64,000 nt of DNA from Diadophis punctatus similis (taxonomy: Eukaryota; Chordata; Lepidosauria; Squamata; Dipsadidae), in contig JALIGW010000040.1 in assembly GCA_023053685.1 (NCBI GenBank), forward strand, positions 1,324,781-1,388,780, read 5' to 3'. A model generated the notes under the pieces. That model was not told the DNA's origin. It made no database searches and was given only the letters and a program-made list of their open reading frames with translations. The position numbers and the translations under genes are program-made. Position 1 is the stretch's first letter, and every line of letters begins with the position of its first letter. Below are positions 56,973 to 64,000 of the stretch, piece after piece.

Positions 56973-59775
56973 ATTTCTATGCCGCCCAACTCCCGGGGGA
57001 CTCTGGGCAGCTCACAGCAGGAATAGAAACATATAAAAGTAAAACAGTTTTTTTTTTAAAAAAGCCATATTAAAATACTATCCATTTAAAAACCTTTCAT
57101 TCATACCCTGCCTGCCGGAAGAGCCAAGTTTTTATTGCTTTACGGAAGGCCAGCAGGGTGGGGATAATCCTGATCTCTGCCTCCCCCAAAAGTAAGGTGC
57201 GTCTTATACTCCGAAAAATACGGTAGTTTTGTAAATATGCCTTAGAAACTTTGCTAGCTTGCTGGGGGGGGGGAATAGAGTGAGAGAGTTGAAAATGAAG
57301 TGCAGATAGTCGTCGACGTACGACCACAATTGAGCCCAAAATGTCTGTTGTTAAGCAAGTTTTGGCCCATTTGATGACTTTTCTTGTCACAGTTGTTAAA
57401 TGAATCACTGCAGTTGTTAAGGTAGTAGCACAGTTGTAAAATGAATCTGGCTTCTTTGTTGAAGGTCGTGAAAGGTGATCACATGACACCACAACTGTCA
57501 CAAATATGAGTCAGTTGCCAGGCAGCTGAATTTTGATCGTGTAGCTGCAATGGATGTGTGAAAAATGGTCACAAGTTACTTTATTCAGTGCCATTTAAAC
57601 TTTGAATGGTCACTAAATGAATGCTTGTAAGTTTAAGGCTATCTGTACTGAGAAACTTATTTCTCTTTTAGTAACTCCATTAATGTTTTATCCCAAATCT
57701 AGGATATCAATCTCACTCTTGTATATACAGGTAATCCTTGACTTATGAGCAGTTGCTTAGCAACCGTTCAAAGTTATGATAGACCGCTGAAAAGCTACTT
57801 ATGACCCGGTTTCAAATTTCCAAATTCGCCCTTCCCTCCCATGGTCACGTGCATTTTGGCCACTCGGCAGCTGACCTGCATTTTGGCTGTTTGAAGCACC
57901 CCACAGTCACATAACCGCAATTTATTACGGTTTTGCCAGAAACTAGCTTCTACTTCTGACAAACCCACCCCTTAGCGAGCAATGGCTTTGCTTAATTGCA
58001 GATTGTACAGATTTCAACACCTGTCTGTCTCTCTCCCCTTATATTCAATATATGTATACATTTCAGAAACATGGAGAATTTCCTTCTCTCACATGGAAAA
58101 AGAGATTTTGTACCACCACAGCAGTCCTCCAGCATGCTACAGACACCATGGATCAAAATGCTGCAGGTATGTGTGTCTAGATCAGTGTTTCCCAACCTTG
58201 GCAACTTGAAGATATCTGGACTTCAACTCCCAGAATTCCCCAGCCAGCGAATGCTGGCTGGGGAATTCTGGGAGTTGAAGTCCAGATATCTTCAAGTTGC
58301 CAAGGTTGGGAAAAACTGGTCTAGATTATCTTGCATAGTCTACGTTGGCCTGAATTTGCTGAAGGTACCCTTAAGTCAGATCAAAAAAATATTTTGATTG
58401 CATTACCCTGATGGGATGATGATCAAGTTCACTCTTTCCCAACCTGGCATCTTTCAGGGGTGCCATGCCATGCCATTTCTCAGAATCTCTAGTGTTTTGG
58501 TCGCCACAATATAAAAGAGAGGTTGAGACTCTAGAAAAAGTGCAGAGAAGAGCAACCAAGATAATTGGGGGACTAAAACCTAAAACATATGAAGAACGTT
58601 TGCAGGAATTGGGTAGGTCTAGTTTAATGAAAAGAAGGATCAGGGGTGACATGATAGCAGTGTTCCAATATCTAAGGCAGTGGTTCTCAACCTTCCTAAT
58701 GCCGCGACCCACCACCCGCCCCCACAACCCCGCTGTGACCCACCCTGCCGCCGCACCCACCGCCACAACCCCCGCCCCGCCGCCGCCATTTGAGTTCTTT
58801 TACTCTCTGCACATGCGCAAAGTGTTCTGCACATGCACAGAGGGTAAAAGAACCCAAATGGCGGCATCCGGACGAAGTCTCCTGACCGCTGTGAAAGGAT
58901 TGTTTGACCCCCAAAGGGGTCACGACCCCCAGGTTGAGAACCGCTGATCTTAGGGGTTGCCATAAAGAAGAGGGAATCAAACTATTCTCCAAAGCATCTG
59001 AAGGCAAGACAAGAAACAATTGATGGAAACTAATCAAGGAGAGAAGCAGCCTAGAACTAAGGGAGAAACTTTCTAACAGTGAGAACAATTAACCAGTAGA
59101 ACAACTTGCCTCCAGAAGTTGTGGGTGCTCCAACACTGGAAGTTTTTAAGAAGGTGTTGGATAACCATTTGTCTAAAACGGTATAGGGTTTCCTGCCTGA
59201 GCAGGGGGTTGAAGACCTCCAAGGTCCCTTCCAACTGTCATTCTAGAAGAGTATTAGATTAGAAGAAGCTAAAAGACCATGTTGCAGCCCTTCTAACAAT
59301 GAGTCATTGACATCCCCACTCCCAAACCACCATGATAGTTCAGGAGGGCCTGGACTAGAATTAGGCTCGAATTGTGATGTTTTCTTTTTTCTTTTAATGT
59401 TCCAGGAACGATTGTCTGAAGATGCTACAAGATCTGGTGGATTCTCTTAAGATGAAACACCCACTGATGTTGGCTCCTCTGACTTCTTATCACATCCAGA
59501 CGTCCTTTCTGCACACTCTGTGGAAGTGGAAGGCTGACACCGACTGGAAACCTTCGGACGTCGCTTACTGTTTCGAGAGAGTCCTGGGCAATTTCATTCA
59601 GGAGGTGGCCTCTGCTCACCTGAGCCATTTCTTTCTCCCTACATGCAATCTGTTTGCGGCAAAGTTCTTCTCGACCACTAAACTGAAGTTCTTGTGTTCT
59701 CATCTTAGAGAGAAAGAAGCCACTGCCAAGACATTCCCACCAGAAAAGTTATCCTGCTCTGGCTGTGCGTTCTGA
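51636..59775 (+). CDS. cGAS-like Mab-21 family protein with degenerate active site, 6 coding exons, 482 aa
   Basis: Exons 51636-51855, 54015-54310, 55014-55242, 56186-56419, 58067-58166 and 59406-59775 join with matching phases (1,0,1,1,2) into one open frame. Known family role: cGAS binds cytosolic DNA and makes 2'3'-cGAMP to activate STING. Residues 1-110 are basic and low in complexity; 125-172 form the spine-helix region; the nucleotidyltransferase core follows. [12 protein letters not shown], the zinc-thumb segment (H344, C350, C358) and the C-terminal SYH...NLF pattern align with cGAS at the same spacing. The glycine-serine motif is G165-E166; the metal-binding acidic residues are E178, E180 and N280, where human cGAS has E225, D227 and D319. 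Only E178 is unchanged. The frame is intact, so a conserved non-catalytic role (DNA binding, regulation) is inferred. A missing upstream coding exon is possible. Confidence 0.85.
51876..52683. repeat. About 800-bp polypyrimidine tract
   Basis: Nearly uninterrupted C/T sequence of TTTC, TTCC and TCCC units starts about 20 bp after the donor of the first recognised exon of the cGAS-like gene. The long Ser/Phe/Leu/Pro frames over it are artefacts. Confidence 0.97.
52800..52960 (+). mobile_element. LINE 3' end (L2-like)
   Basis: ccctgagtcccctggagaag ggcggtatataaattta with (AAAT)n tail; same 3' end as 19010-19095. Confidence 0.75.
53100..53965 (-). mobile_element. CR1/L3-like LINE, RT C-terminus
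   Basis: Two minus frames, [20 protein letters not shown]...[12 protein letters not shown] and [20 protein letters not shown], are consecutive parts of one protein broken by a frameshift near 53578. An (ATTTT/ATTT)n tail follows. Inserted in the first intron of the cGAS-like gene. Confidence 0.85.
54015..54310 (+). CDS. cGAS-like gene, spine-helix exon ending at the GS-motif position
   Basis: Residues 74-172. [20 protein letters not shown] aligns with the cGAS spine helix. The exon ends [12 protein letters not shown], where human cGAS has NTGSYYEHVK, so Ser213 is replaced by Glu166. The acceptor is ttccagcag and the donor CAG|GTATGG. Confidence 0.85.
54369..54497. repeat. Fold-back MITE, diverged
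   Basis: cagtgtttcccattttccag and complement around tcccagaattctt. It begins 58 bp after the donor at 54310. Confidence 0.7.
54587..54835 (+). mobile_element. Sauria-type SINE
   Basis: gagccaaggtggcgcagagg to gcggtatataaatctcatta, full-length form with (AAAT)n tail. Confidence 0.92.
55014..55242 (+). CDS. cGAS-like gene, first catalytic-acid exon
   Basis: Residues 173-249. [13 protein letters not shown] aligns with the cGAS segment PNEFDVMFKL: Glu225 is kept as E178 and Asp227 is Glu180. The remainder ([30 protein letters not shown]) matches the following strand and helix. The acceptor is gcctttag and the donor TCAG|GTGAGA. Confidence 0.87.
55275..55990. repeat. Family A MITE split by a CR1-type LINE with AATAG microsatellite
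   Basis: MITE ends are at 55275 (caggtagtccttcacttaca) and 55990 (gtcgaagactacctg). The insert 55378-55955 is a CR1 3' end ([40 protein letters not shown]) that ends in (CTATT)n at 55885-55955. Confidence 0.88.
56186..56419 (+). CDS. cGAS-like gene, third catalytic-position exon
   Basis: Residues 249-326. [18 protein letters not shown] aligns with VSVEKEKPGSPAVTLLI of human c[19 protein letters not shown] aligns with ISVDIILALESKGSWP, so the third catalytic acid, Asp319, is Asn280 here. The donor AAAG|GTAACA is phase 1. Confidence 0.88.
56482..57227. repeat. Family B MITE with nested LINE tail
   Basis: Ends accgtatttttcagagtata and cttatactccgaaaaatacg are present. The insert 56896-57175 begins with (TTTA)18 and is the minus-strand 3' end of the LINE at 8964-9660. 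Confidence 0.88.
57300..57975. repeat. Two family A MITEs in tandem
   Basis: 57303-57648 and 57728-57975 each show tagtcctcgac/ctatctgta-type ends, the second of the short subfamily. Confidence 0.75.
58067..58166 (+). CDS. cGAS-like gene, zinc-thumb exon
   Basis: Residues 327-360: [20 protein letters not shown], then [14 protein letters not shown]. The ETWR-SFSH-EK block and the zinc-thumb spacing identify the cGAS branch of the Mab-21 family. Human ligands His390, Cys396 and Cys404 are kept (H344, C350, C358); Cys397 is Tyr351. The donor is CAG|GTATGT. Confidence 0.9.
58181..58318. repeat. Fold-back hAT MITE 14 bp after an exon, perfect 8-bp duplication
   Basis: CAGTGTTTCCCAACCTTGGC and complement form a nearly perfect hairpin. 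gtctagat lies at 58173-58180 and 58319-58326. The upstream duplication starts 6 bp after the zinc-thumb exon donor. Confidence 0.93.
58485..59245 (+). mobile_element. CR1-type LINE 3' end split by a hAT element
   Basis: LINE parts 58485-58677 and 58947-59245 ([20 protein letters not shown]) are interrupted by 58678-58946, which starts CAGTGGTTCTCAACC and ends GGTTGAGAACCGCTG with atctaagg/atcttagg flanks. Confidence 0.88.
59406..59775 (+). CDS. cGAS-like gene, C-terminal exon
   Basis: Residues 360-482: [40 protein letters not shown] and [18 protein letters not shown] follow the cGAS C-lobe in order. The Ser-Tyr pair that packs on the nucleotide base is kept; human Lys414 is Gln here. The tail ends with a cysteine-rich CSGCAF. 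Stop TGA at 59773-59775. Confidence 0.9.
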
Positions 59776-60600
59776 CATGACGCGGCCACCCCGGGCTGCT
59801 TTCAGTTGTTCTCCCTAGTGTGACAGTTTAACAACCCAAAGTTTACCTGCAGCTCCACTGGGCAAAAGAAAAGCTTCTTTGTTAGTGACCAAGTCATTTA
59901 AACCAATCCAGGTGATCCACAGGTTTTGCAATTTGCAGCAGGCGCTAAGAAGGTTTCTTTATGGACTTCCAGAGGGCAAGTCTGAGCATTCCCAGTCCTT
60001 CTTATAAAACCCACCAATCTTTTCCATTCATTTCCAGTCACGTTGTCTGTGAGGAGACGAACACTCATCTCATAAAAAGGCCAAATATTATATCTCCAGT
60101 GATGATGGCAGGCAAAGTCTTTGGATATTTTGAATTGCAGTTCCCATCATTCATGATGGCTGCCCATTCTGCAAGTGGCTGTTGAGAGTTGAACTCAAAG
60201 GTGGAAAGGACTGTGGCAGATCTTCCCGTTACAGTTTGATTTATAAAAATAGGCAAAGACAAAACATACTTTGAGCCTCAGGGGAAAACCTATTCCAAAA
60301 TAATGCACCAATTCATTATTCTTAGCCGGACTACCAACTGGGAACTAATTTCGTTCTCCCTTGAACTAGAAGTTGCTGCAAAGGAATGTCAATTGACATT
60401 CTTGATGTTCCAGGACTACCGCTCCCAGAATTCTCTGCTAGCTTAACAGGGGGTGCCAGTCTAGAAGTTTGTATTTCTTTTGAATCTTGAATTTTAAGCT
60501 GAGTGACTTTTTACAAGGGCAGGAGCACACTGTAAATTCAAGTAGCTTTACCCCATCATCATCACCACCACAAATACCAACAGCAAGATTTGCAAATGTG
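59776..60600 (+). other. 3' flank of the cGAS-like gene
   Basis: Probably 3'UTR, but no canonical AATAAA was found in the first 500 bp, so the transcript end is not placed. Confidence 0.35.
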
Positions 60601-60604
60601 TGAA

Positions 60605-60672
60605 TGGCTGGCTGAGGAATTCTGGAGTTGAAATCCACAAGTCTTAAAGTTACCAAGTTTGGATACCCCTGG
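60605..60672. repeat. Half fold-back MITE
   Basis: ggctggctgaggaattctgg arm ending aagtttggatacccctgg. Confidence 0.7.
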
Positions 60673-61289
60673 TTTAGATCATTGTTTCTTTTGTTCGTTC
60701 CTTTGTTTTCCTGGTTTGGTGGCATAGCCAAGTTACCGTAATGAGAGGCACACAGTTTACTTTTCATGTTCTTGTTGTGGTTTTCGATGTGAATTGCTGC
60801 AATAGTTTTTGTGTTCTGAAGAAATCTGTTCCATTCTTCCCTCCCCTGTCTGAAAATATACTTTTTTCTCCCAAAAAGCTGAACTGGCAGTTGCGTTTTT
60901 GTCCATTGCAATTTTTCTACCAAAATGTTCAAACAGATATAAATTGCTCATCATTTTGTTTTTCTTCTTTTCTCCTCCTATCAAATTGATCTTCCAGCCT
61001 TCTGGAGGATTGAGAAGCACCACCTGGGGTAGTGCAAAAGTGTGCGGGTGGAATTTTTTTTCCCTACCCAATTTGATGGGAGGTTGAGAAACAAAGCTGT
61101 ACATTCTCTCTTTCAAAAAATGCCCAAATACACTGCTGAAATGTTGGCCATCTCTGGAAAGCAAGAAATGGTTTAAACTGGAAGATGGTGACTAGCTCAA
61201 GATCACCCAGTGAATTTCATGGCAGTTCCAGTCAAAAATAGGCAACAGCAAAGATGCTTAGCATTGCAGCTCACCAATATCTTCTAGAA

Positions 61290-61413
61290 CAGGGTCTCCA
61301 ACCTTGGCAACTTTAAGACTTGTGGACTTCAACTCCCAGAATTCCTCAGATGACTGAGGAATTCTGGGAATTGAAGTCCACAAGTCTTAAAGTTGCCAAG
61401 ATTGGAGACTGGG
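61290..61413. repeat. Fold-back hAT MITE with perfect 8-bp duplication
   Basis: CAGGGTCTCCAACC to GATTGGAGACTGGG, flanked by ttctagaa on both sides. Confidence 0.9.
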
Positions 61414-61421
61414 TTCTAGAA

Positions 61422-61592
61422 CAATGTTTCTCAACTTTGGCAACTTTAAACTGGGTGGAGTTCAACTCCCAGAATTCCCCAGCCAGTAATGCCCCCCTTT
61501 GTAATGCCCTCCCCCCATTATAATGCCTCATGCTGGCTGTGGGAATTCTGGGAGTTGAAGTCTACACAGTTTAAATTCGCCACGGTTGAGCT
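61422..61592. repeat. Fold-back MITE with microsatellite-like loop
   Basis: caatgtttctcaactttggc and its partner arm enclose taatgcccccc repeats. It lies directly next to 61290-61413. Confidence 0.8.
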
Positions 61593-61639
61593 TCTTGTTA
61601 CCCCGGCTTTAAATGACGGGTAGGGTGGCAGTGTTTTCT

Positions 61640-62110
61640 TCCTGCCTTCAGAGGGCAGTGCGGCGCCCTCGGCGTCGATTCCTCCTCTCCATGAAGCATC
61701 TCTGTACGAAAACACTGCATTGACTCGGACTCTATGGCAGTTCTGCTCGACCGGCCGCATTAAGATCCTCTTCCGGAGGCCTCGCTCTCTTTTCCACGCC
61801 TCCAAAATGGCGGTGAGTAGTCATTCTGCGCTAGCGGCACCGTGGGTCGCCTTAAATCCATCTCCATCCTCGTGCATCTGAGGCCCTTCGGCCAAGGGGT
61901 TGAGCCAGTGGGTCGGGGAAGGGTCGGGGCCTTCTTTGAGGCGATTATGGGAAGCGGTCAGCGGAGATTCCTGCGCGGATGAAACGGTGTAGAAAAACGA
62001 CCGGCCCTGTTGTCGAGCGCAGTCCCTGCTCCAGGCCGGTTAAATTAGATTTAATTCCCCATCTCGGCCTTCTTTGTGGACTTCATCCTCCGCGAAAGAG
62101 CGGCTTCTTC
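61640..62110. promoter_or_regulatory. CpG-island-like promoter
   Basis: CpG dinucleotides are dense from about 61650 to 62100 and sparse on both sides. The island surrounds the TOP-like start and the ATG-GCG exon. Confidence 0.6.
61783..61812 (+). CDS. First exon of a further gene (ATG GCG, then donor)
   Basis: A pyrimidine run (ctctcttttcc, about 61780-61790) is followed by a very short leader, ATG at 61807, one GCG codon and a consensus donor GTGAGT at 61813. A TOP-like start, short leader and a two-codon first exon are typical of ribosomal-protein and translation-factor genes. The rest is outside the window, so the product cannot be named. Confidence 0.5.
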
Positions 62111-62276
62111 CTCGTCCCAAAACTGTTGGGCCTACCTGTGCTTTTTTCAGCTAAAGGACAACTATGGTTGGGTTCCCACGACATGCTGAACTTAAGTTTA
62201 TTTTAATCGGGTTGTGTGTGTGTGTTTCTTGGTAGCAATGCAGGTTAGGTGAATTCTCAGGACCTTTGATGTAGGG

Positions 62277-62398
62277 CAGGGATCCCCAAACTTGGCAACT
62301 TTTAAGAGTTGTGGACTTCAACTCCCAGAATTCTCCAGCCAGCTATTCTGGGAGTTGAAGTCCACAACTTTTAAAGTTGCCAAGTTTGAAGACCTCTG
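62277..62398. repeat. Fold-back hAT MITE with perfect 8-bp duplication
   Basis: CAGGGATCCCCAAACTTGGC to GACCTCTG, flanked by atgtaggg at 62269-62276 and 62399-62406. Confidence 0.92.
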
Positions 62399-62548
62399 AT
62401 GTAGGGGATTGTTTGGGATTGTGTGTGCAAGTCCAGAAAACGTGTATATTCAGTAAATGTTGTTGTGTGAACAAGAGTACCTTTATATGATCTGCTGGTG
62501 GCTAATTCCCATGTTGCTCCTCTTCGGCTCTTTTTTGATGATAATCCA

Positions 62549-62790
62549 GAATAGAATAGAATAGAATTCTTTATTGGCCAAGTGTGATTGGACACATAAG
62601 GAATTTGCCTTTGGTGCATATTCTCTCAGTGTACATAAAGAAAAAATAAAATACATTCATCAAGAATCATAAGATACAAGTCATACATCATAAGTCATAG
62701 GGTTTCTAATCAGCAATCAAGTCGTACTAGGAAACAAATAAAACAATATAAACTGTAAAGATACAAGCAACATGATTATAGTCATAAGAA
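62549..62790 (-). mobile_element. CR1-type LINE 3' end seeded by (AGAAT)n
   Basis: (AGAAT)3 is followed by tctttattggccaagtgtga ttggacacataaggaatttg, the reverse of a LINE 3'UTR common in snakes. Confidence 0.7.
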
Positions 62791-63340
62791 ATGCACTTCT
62801 TATTTCATGCCTTGGGAAAGTGTTGTTCATTAAATTAAATCTCAAATGGCCATCTGTGATGTAGCCACAGCATGAATTGCCCACTGCCCTGGTAACTATA
62901 ATCTCAGTCTGATGTTAGGAGGAGTATTATTAAATCTGTATTCCACCAAAACTTTAATGTCACAGCAGTGTAGAAATGCAATTTAAAAAATCTCTGCTAA
63001 GGTAAGAGCAAGCCCAACCTTAATAATAACATAACATAATAATAACATAAGGCACCACGGTTCTGGTTTCTTAATATAATTAATAAAAGGTGCTGTATAA
63101 GAAGGACAGAAATATAGGGGCAACCTGAGCAAAAGAGCATGTGTTTTATTTGATGCTGTATTTGGTCAGAATGTTTTTTTCTGTACTGTTCATAATTCCA
63201 TATCACTTTTTAATGTGAAACAGATTTGGAGAGTGTCGAAATTAATATTTCAAGAGCTCAGACTTTTTAATCTGATTTGTTTAGTGCAAACTCTGGTTAG
63301 CAGCCGTTCTCCAAGCAGGAGAAGTTACTAACAGATGCTA

Positions 63341-63736
63341 CAGGTAGTCCTTGACTTATGACCACAATTGAGCCCCAAATACCTGTTGCTCAGTGAGACA
63401 TATGTTAAGTGGGCTTTGCCCCATTTTATGACCTTTCTTGCCACAGTTGTTAAGTGAGTCGCTGCAGTTGTTAAGTTAGTAACAAGGCTGTTAAATGAAT
63501 CTGGATCCCCCATTGACTTTGTTTACCAGGTCGCAAAAAAGGGTCACATGACCGCGCGACACCGCAACCATCATAAGTATGAACCAGTTGCCAAGCATCT
63601 TAATTTTGATCACATGACCATGGAGGTACCGCAATGTTTGCAAGTGTGAAAAACGGTCATAAGACACTTCATTCAGTGCGGTTGTAACTTTGAATGGTCA
63701 CTAAACAAACTGTTGTAAGTCGAGGGCTACCTCTAC
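63341..63736. repeat. Family A MITE, nearly complete
   Basis: acaggtagtccttgacttat and gtaagtcgagggctacct ends with the full internal sequence; a good reference copy for the family. Confidence 0.88.
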
Positions 63737-64000
63737 TTTTTAAAGTTGAGGATGTCAATTATTGAACCCAGAGCCTTGTACATCCAAAGCATGCCTTCTG
63801 CAACTGAGATATTATCATCAGTCCATTCAACTGTGAGCTAATGAGTTTTTATTTTTGAAGAATTTAATAGTGTTAATACTACTAGTTATGAAGATTATTT
63901 TCACTCATGCATCTTTTAGATTGCCCCATGTCCTGTGGTATTTCTATTTTGGTGCAAGTTAAATCGTAGCTTGTACTCTTAATGATAAACTGTGGGGACT

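Noticed and set aside
58067..59775. Assignment of the Mab-21 gene to MAB21L or MB21D2
   Set aside because: The zinc-thumb insertion with His-Cys-Cys spacing and the ETWR-SFSH block are cGAS features not found in those groups.
59776..61280. RLF or TMCO2, the genes expected after PPT1 in human
   Set aside because: No exon of either was recognised; the order differs from human or those genes lie outside the window.

Overview
The window is a piece of squamate reptile nuclear genome, most likely from a snake. Evidence: vertebrate genes with GT-AG introns; many Sauria-type tRNA-derived SINEs; BovB/RTE fragments; CR1-type LINE 3' ends that run into (CTATT)n, i.e. AATAG, microsatellites; and long (GATA)n/(GACA)n arrays of the kind first described as snake Bkm satellite. 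About half or more of the sequence is interspersed or simple repeat.

Three protein-coding genes can be assembled exon by exon with consistent splice phases. (1) CAP1, cyclase-associated protein 1, lies on + between 7401 and 25068 (12 coding exons, 477 aa), with a 3'UTR to about 26340. (2) PPT1, palmitoyl-protein thioesterase 1, lies on - between 43399 and 27685 (9 coding exons, 313 aa). It is tail-to-tail with CAP1; the two genes are also neighbours in human 1p34. (3) A cGAS-like Mab-21-family gene lies on + between 51636 and 59775 (6 recognised coding exons, 482 aa). It keeps the cGAS fold landmarks and most of the zinc thumb, but three of the four active-site positions that define cGAS catalysis are substituted. 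It looks like an intact cGAS paralogue that has become a pseudoenzyme, and it is the most interesting object here. A fourth gene starts near 61783 on + (CpG-rich promoter, TOP-like pyrimidine start, ATG GCG, then a splice donor) and leaves the window.

Layout: 1-7390 is the 5' flank or first intron of CAP1 with several MITEs and a LINE tail. 7391-26340 is CAP1, its introns full of MITEs, BovB, SINEs and an LTR. 26341-43500 is PPT1 and its CpG-rich promoter. 43700-51600 is a repeat-rich intergenic stretch with an unprocessed EEF1A fragment, two LTR-like pieces and an L1-like fragment. 51620-59775 is the cGAS-like gene. 61640-62110 is the CpG-rich start of the next gene.

The repeat landscape is layered: TA-flanked MITEs (two large families), fold-back hAT-type MITEs with 8-bp target duplications (often perfect), several larger hAT-type elements inserted into other repeats, SINEs, LINE 3' ends and long microsatellites. 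No tRNA, rRNA or CRISPR feature was found. CAP1 (actin turnover), PPT1 (lysosomal depalmitoylation) and the cGAS-like protein have no known common pathway; the linkage of the first two is ancestral synteny.
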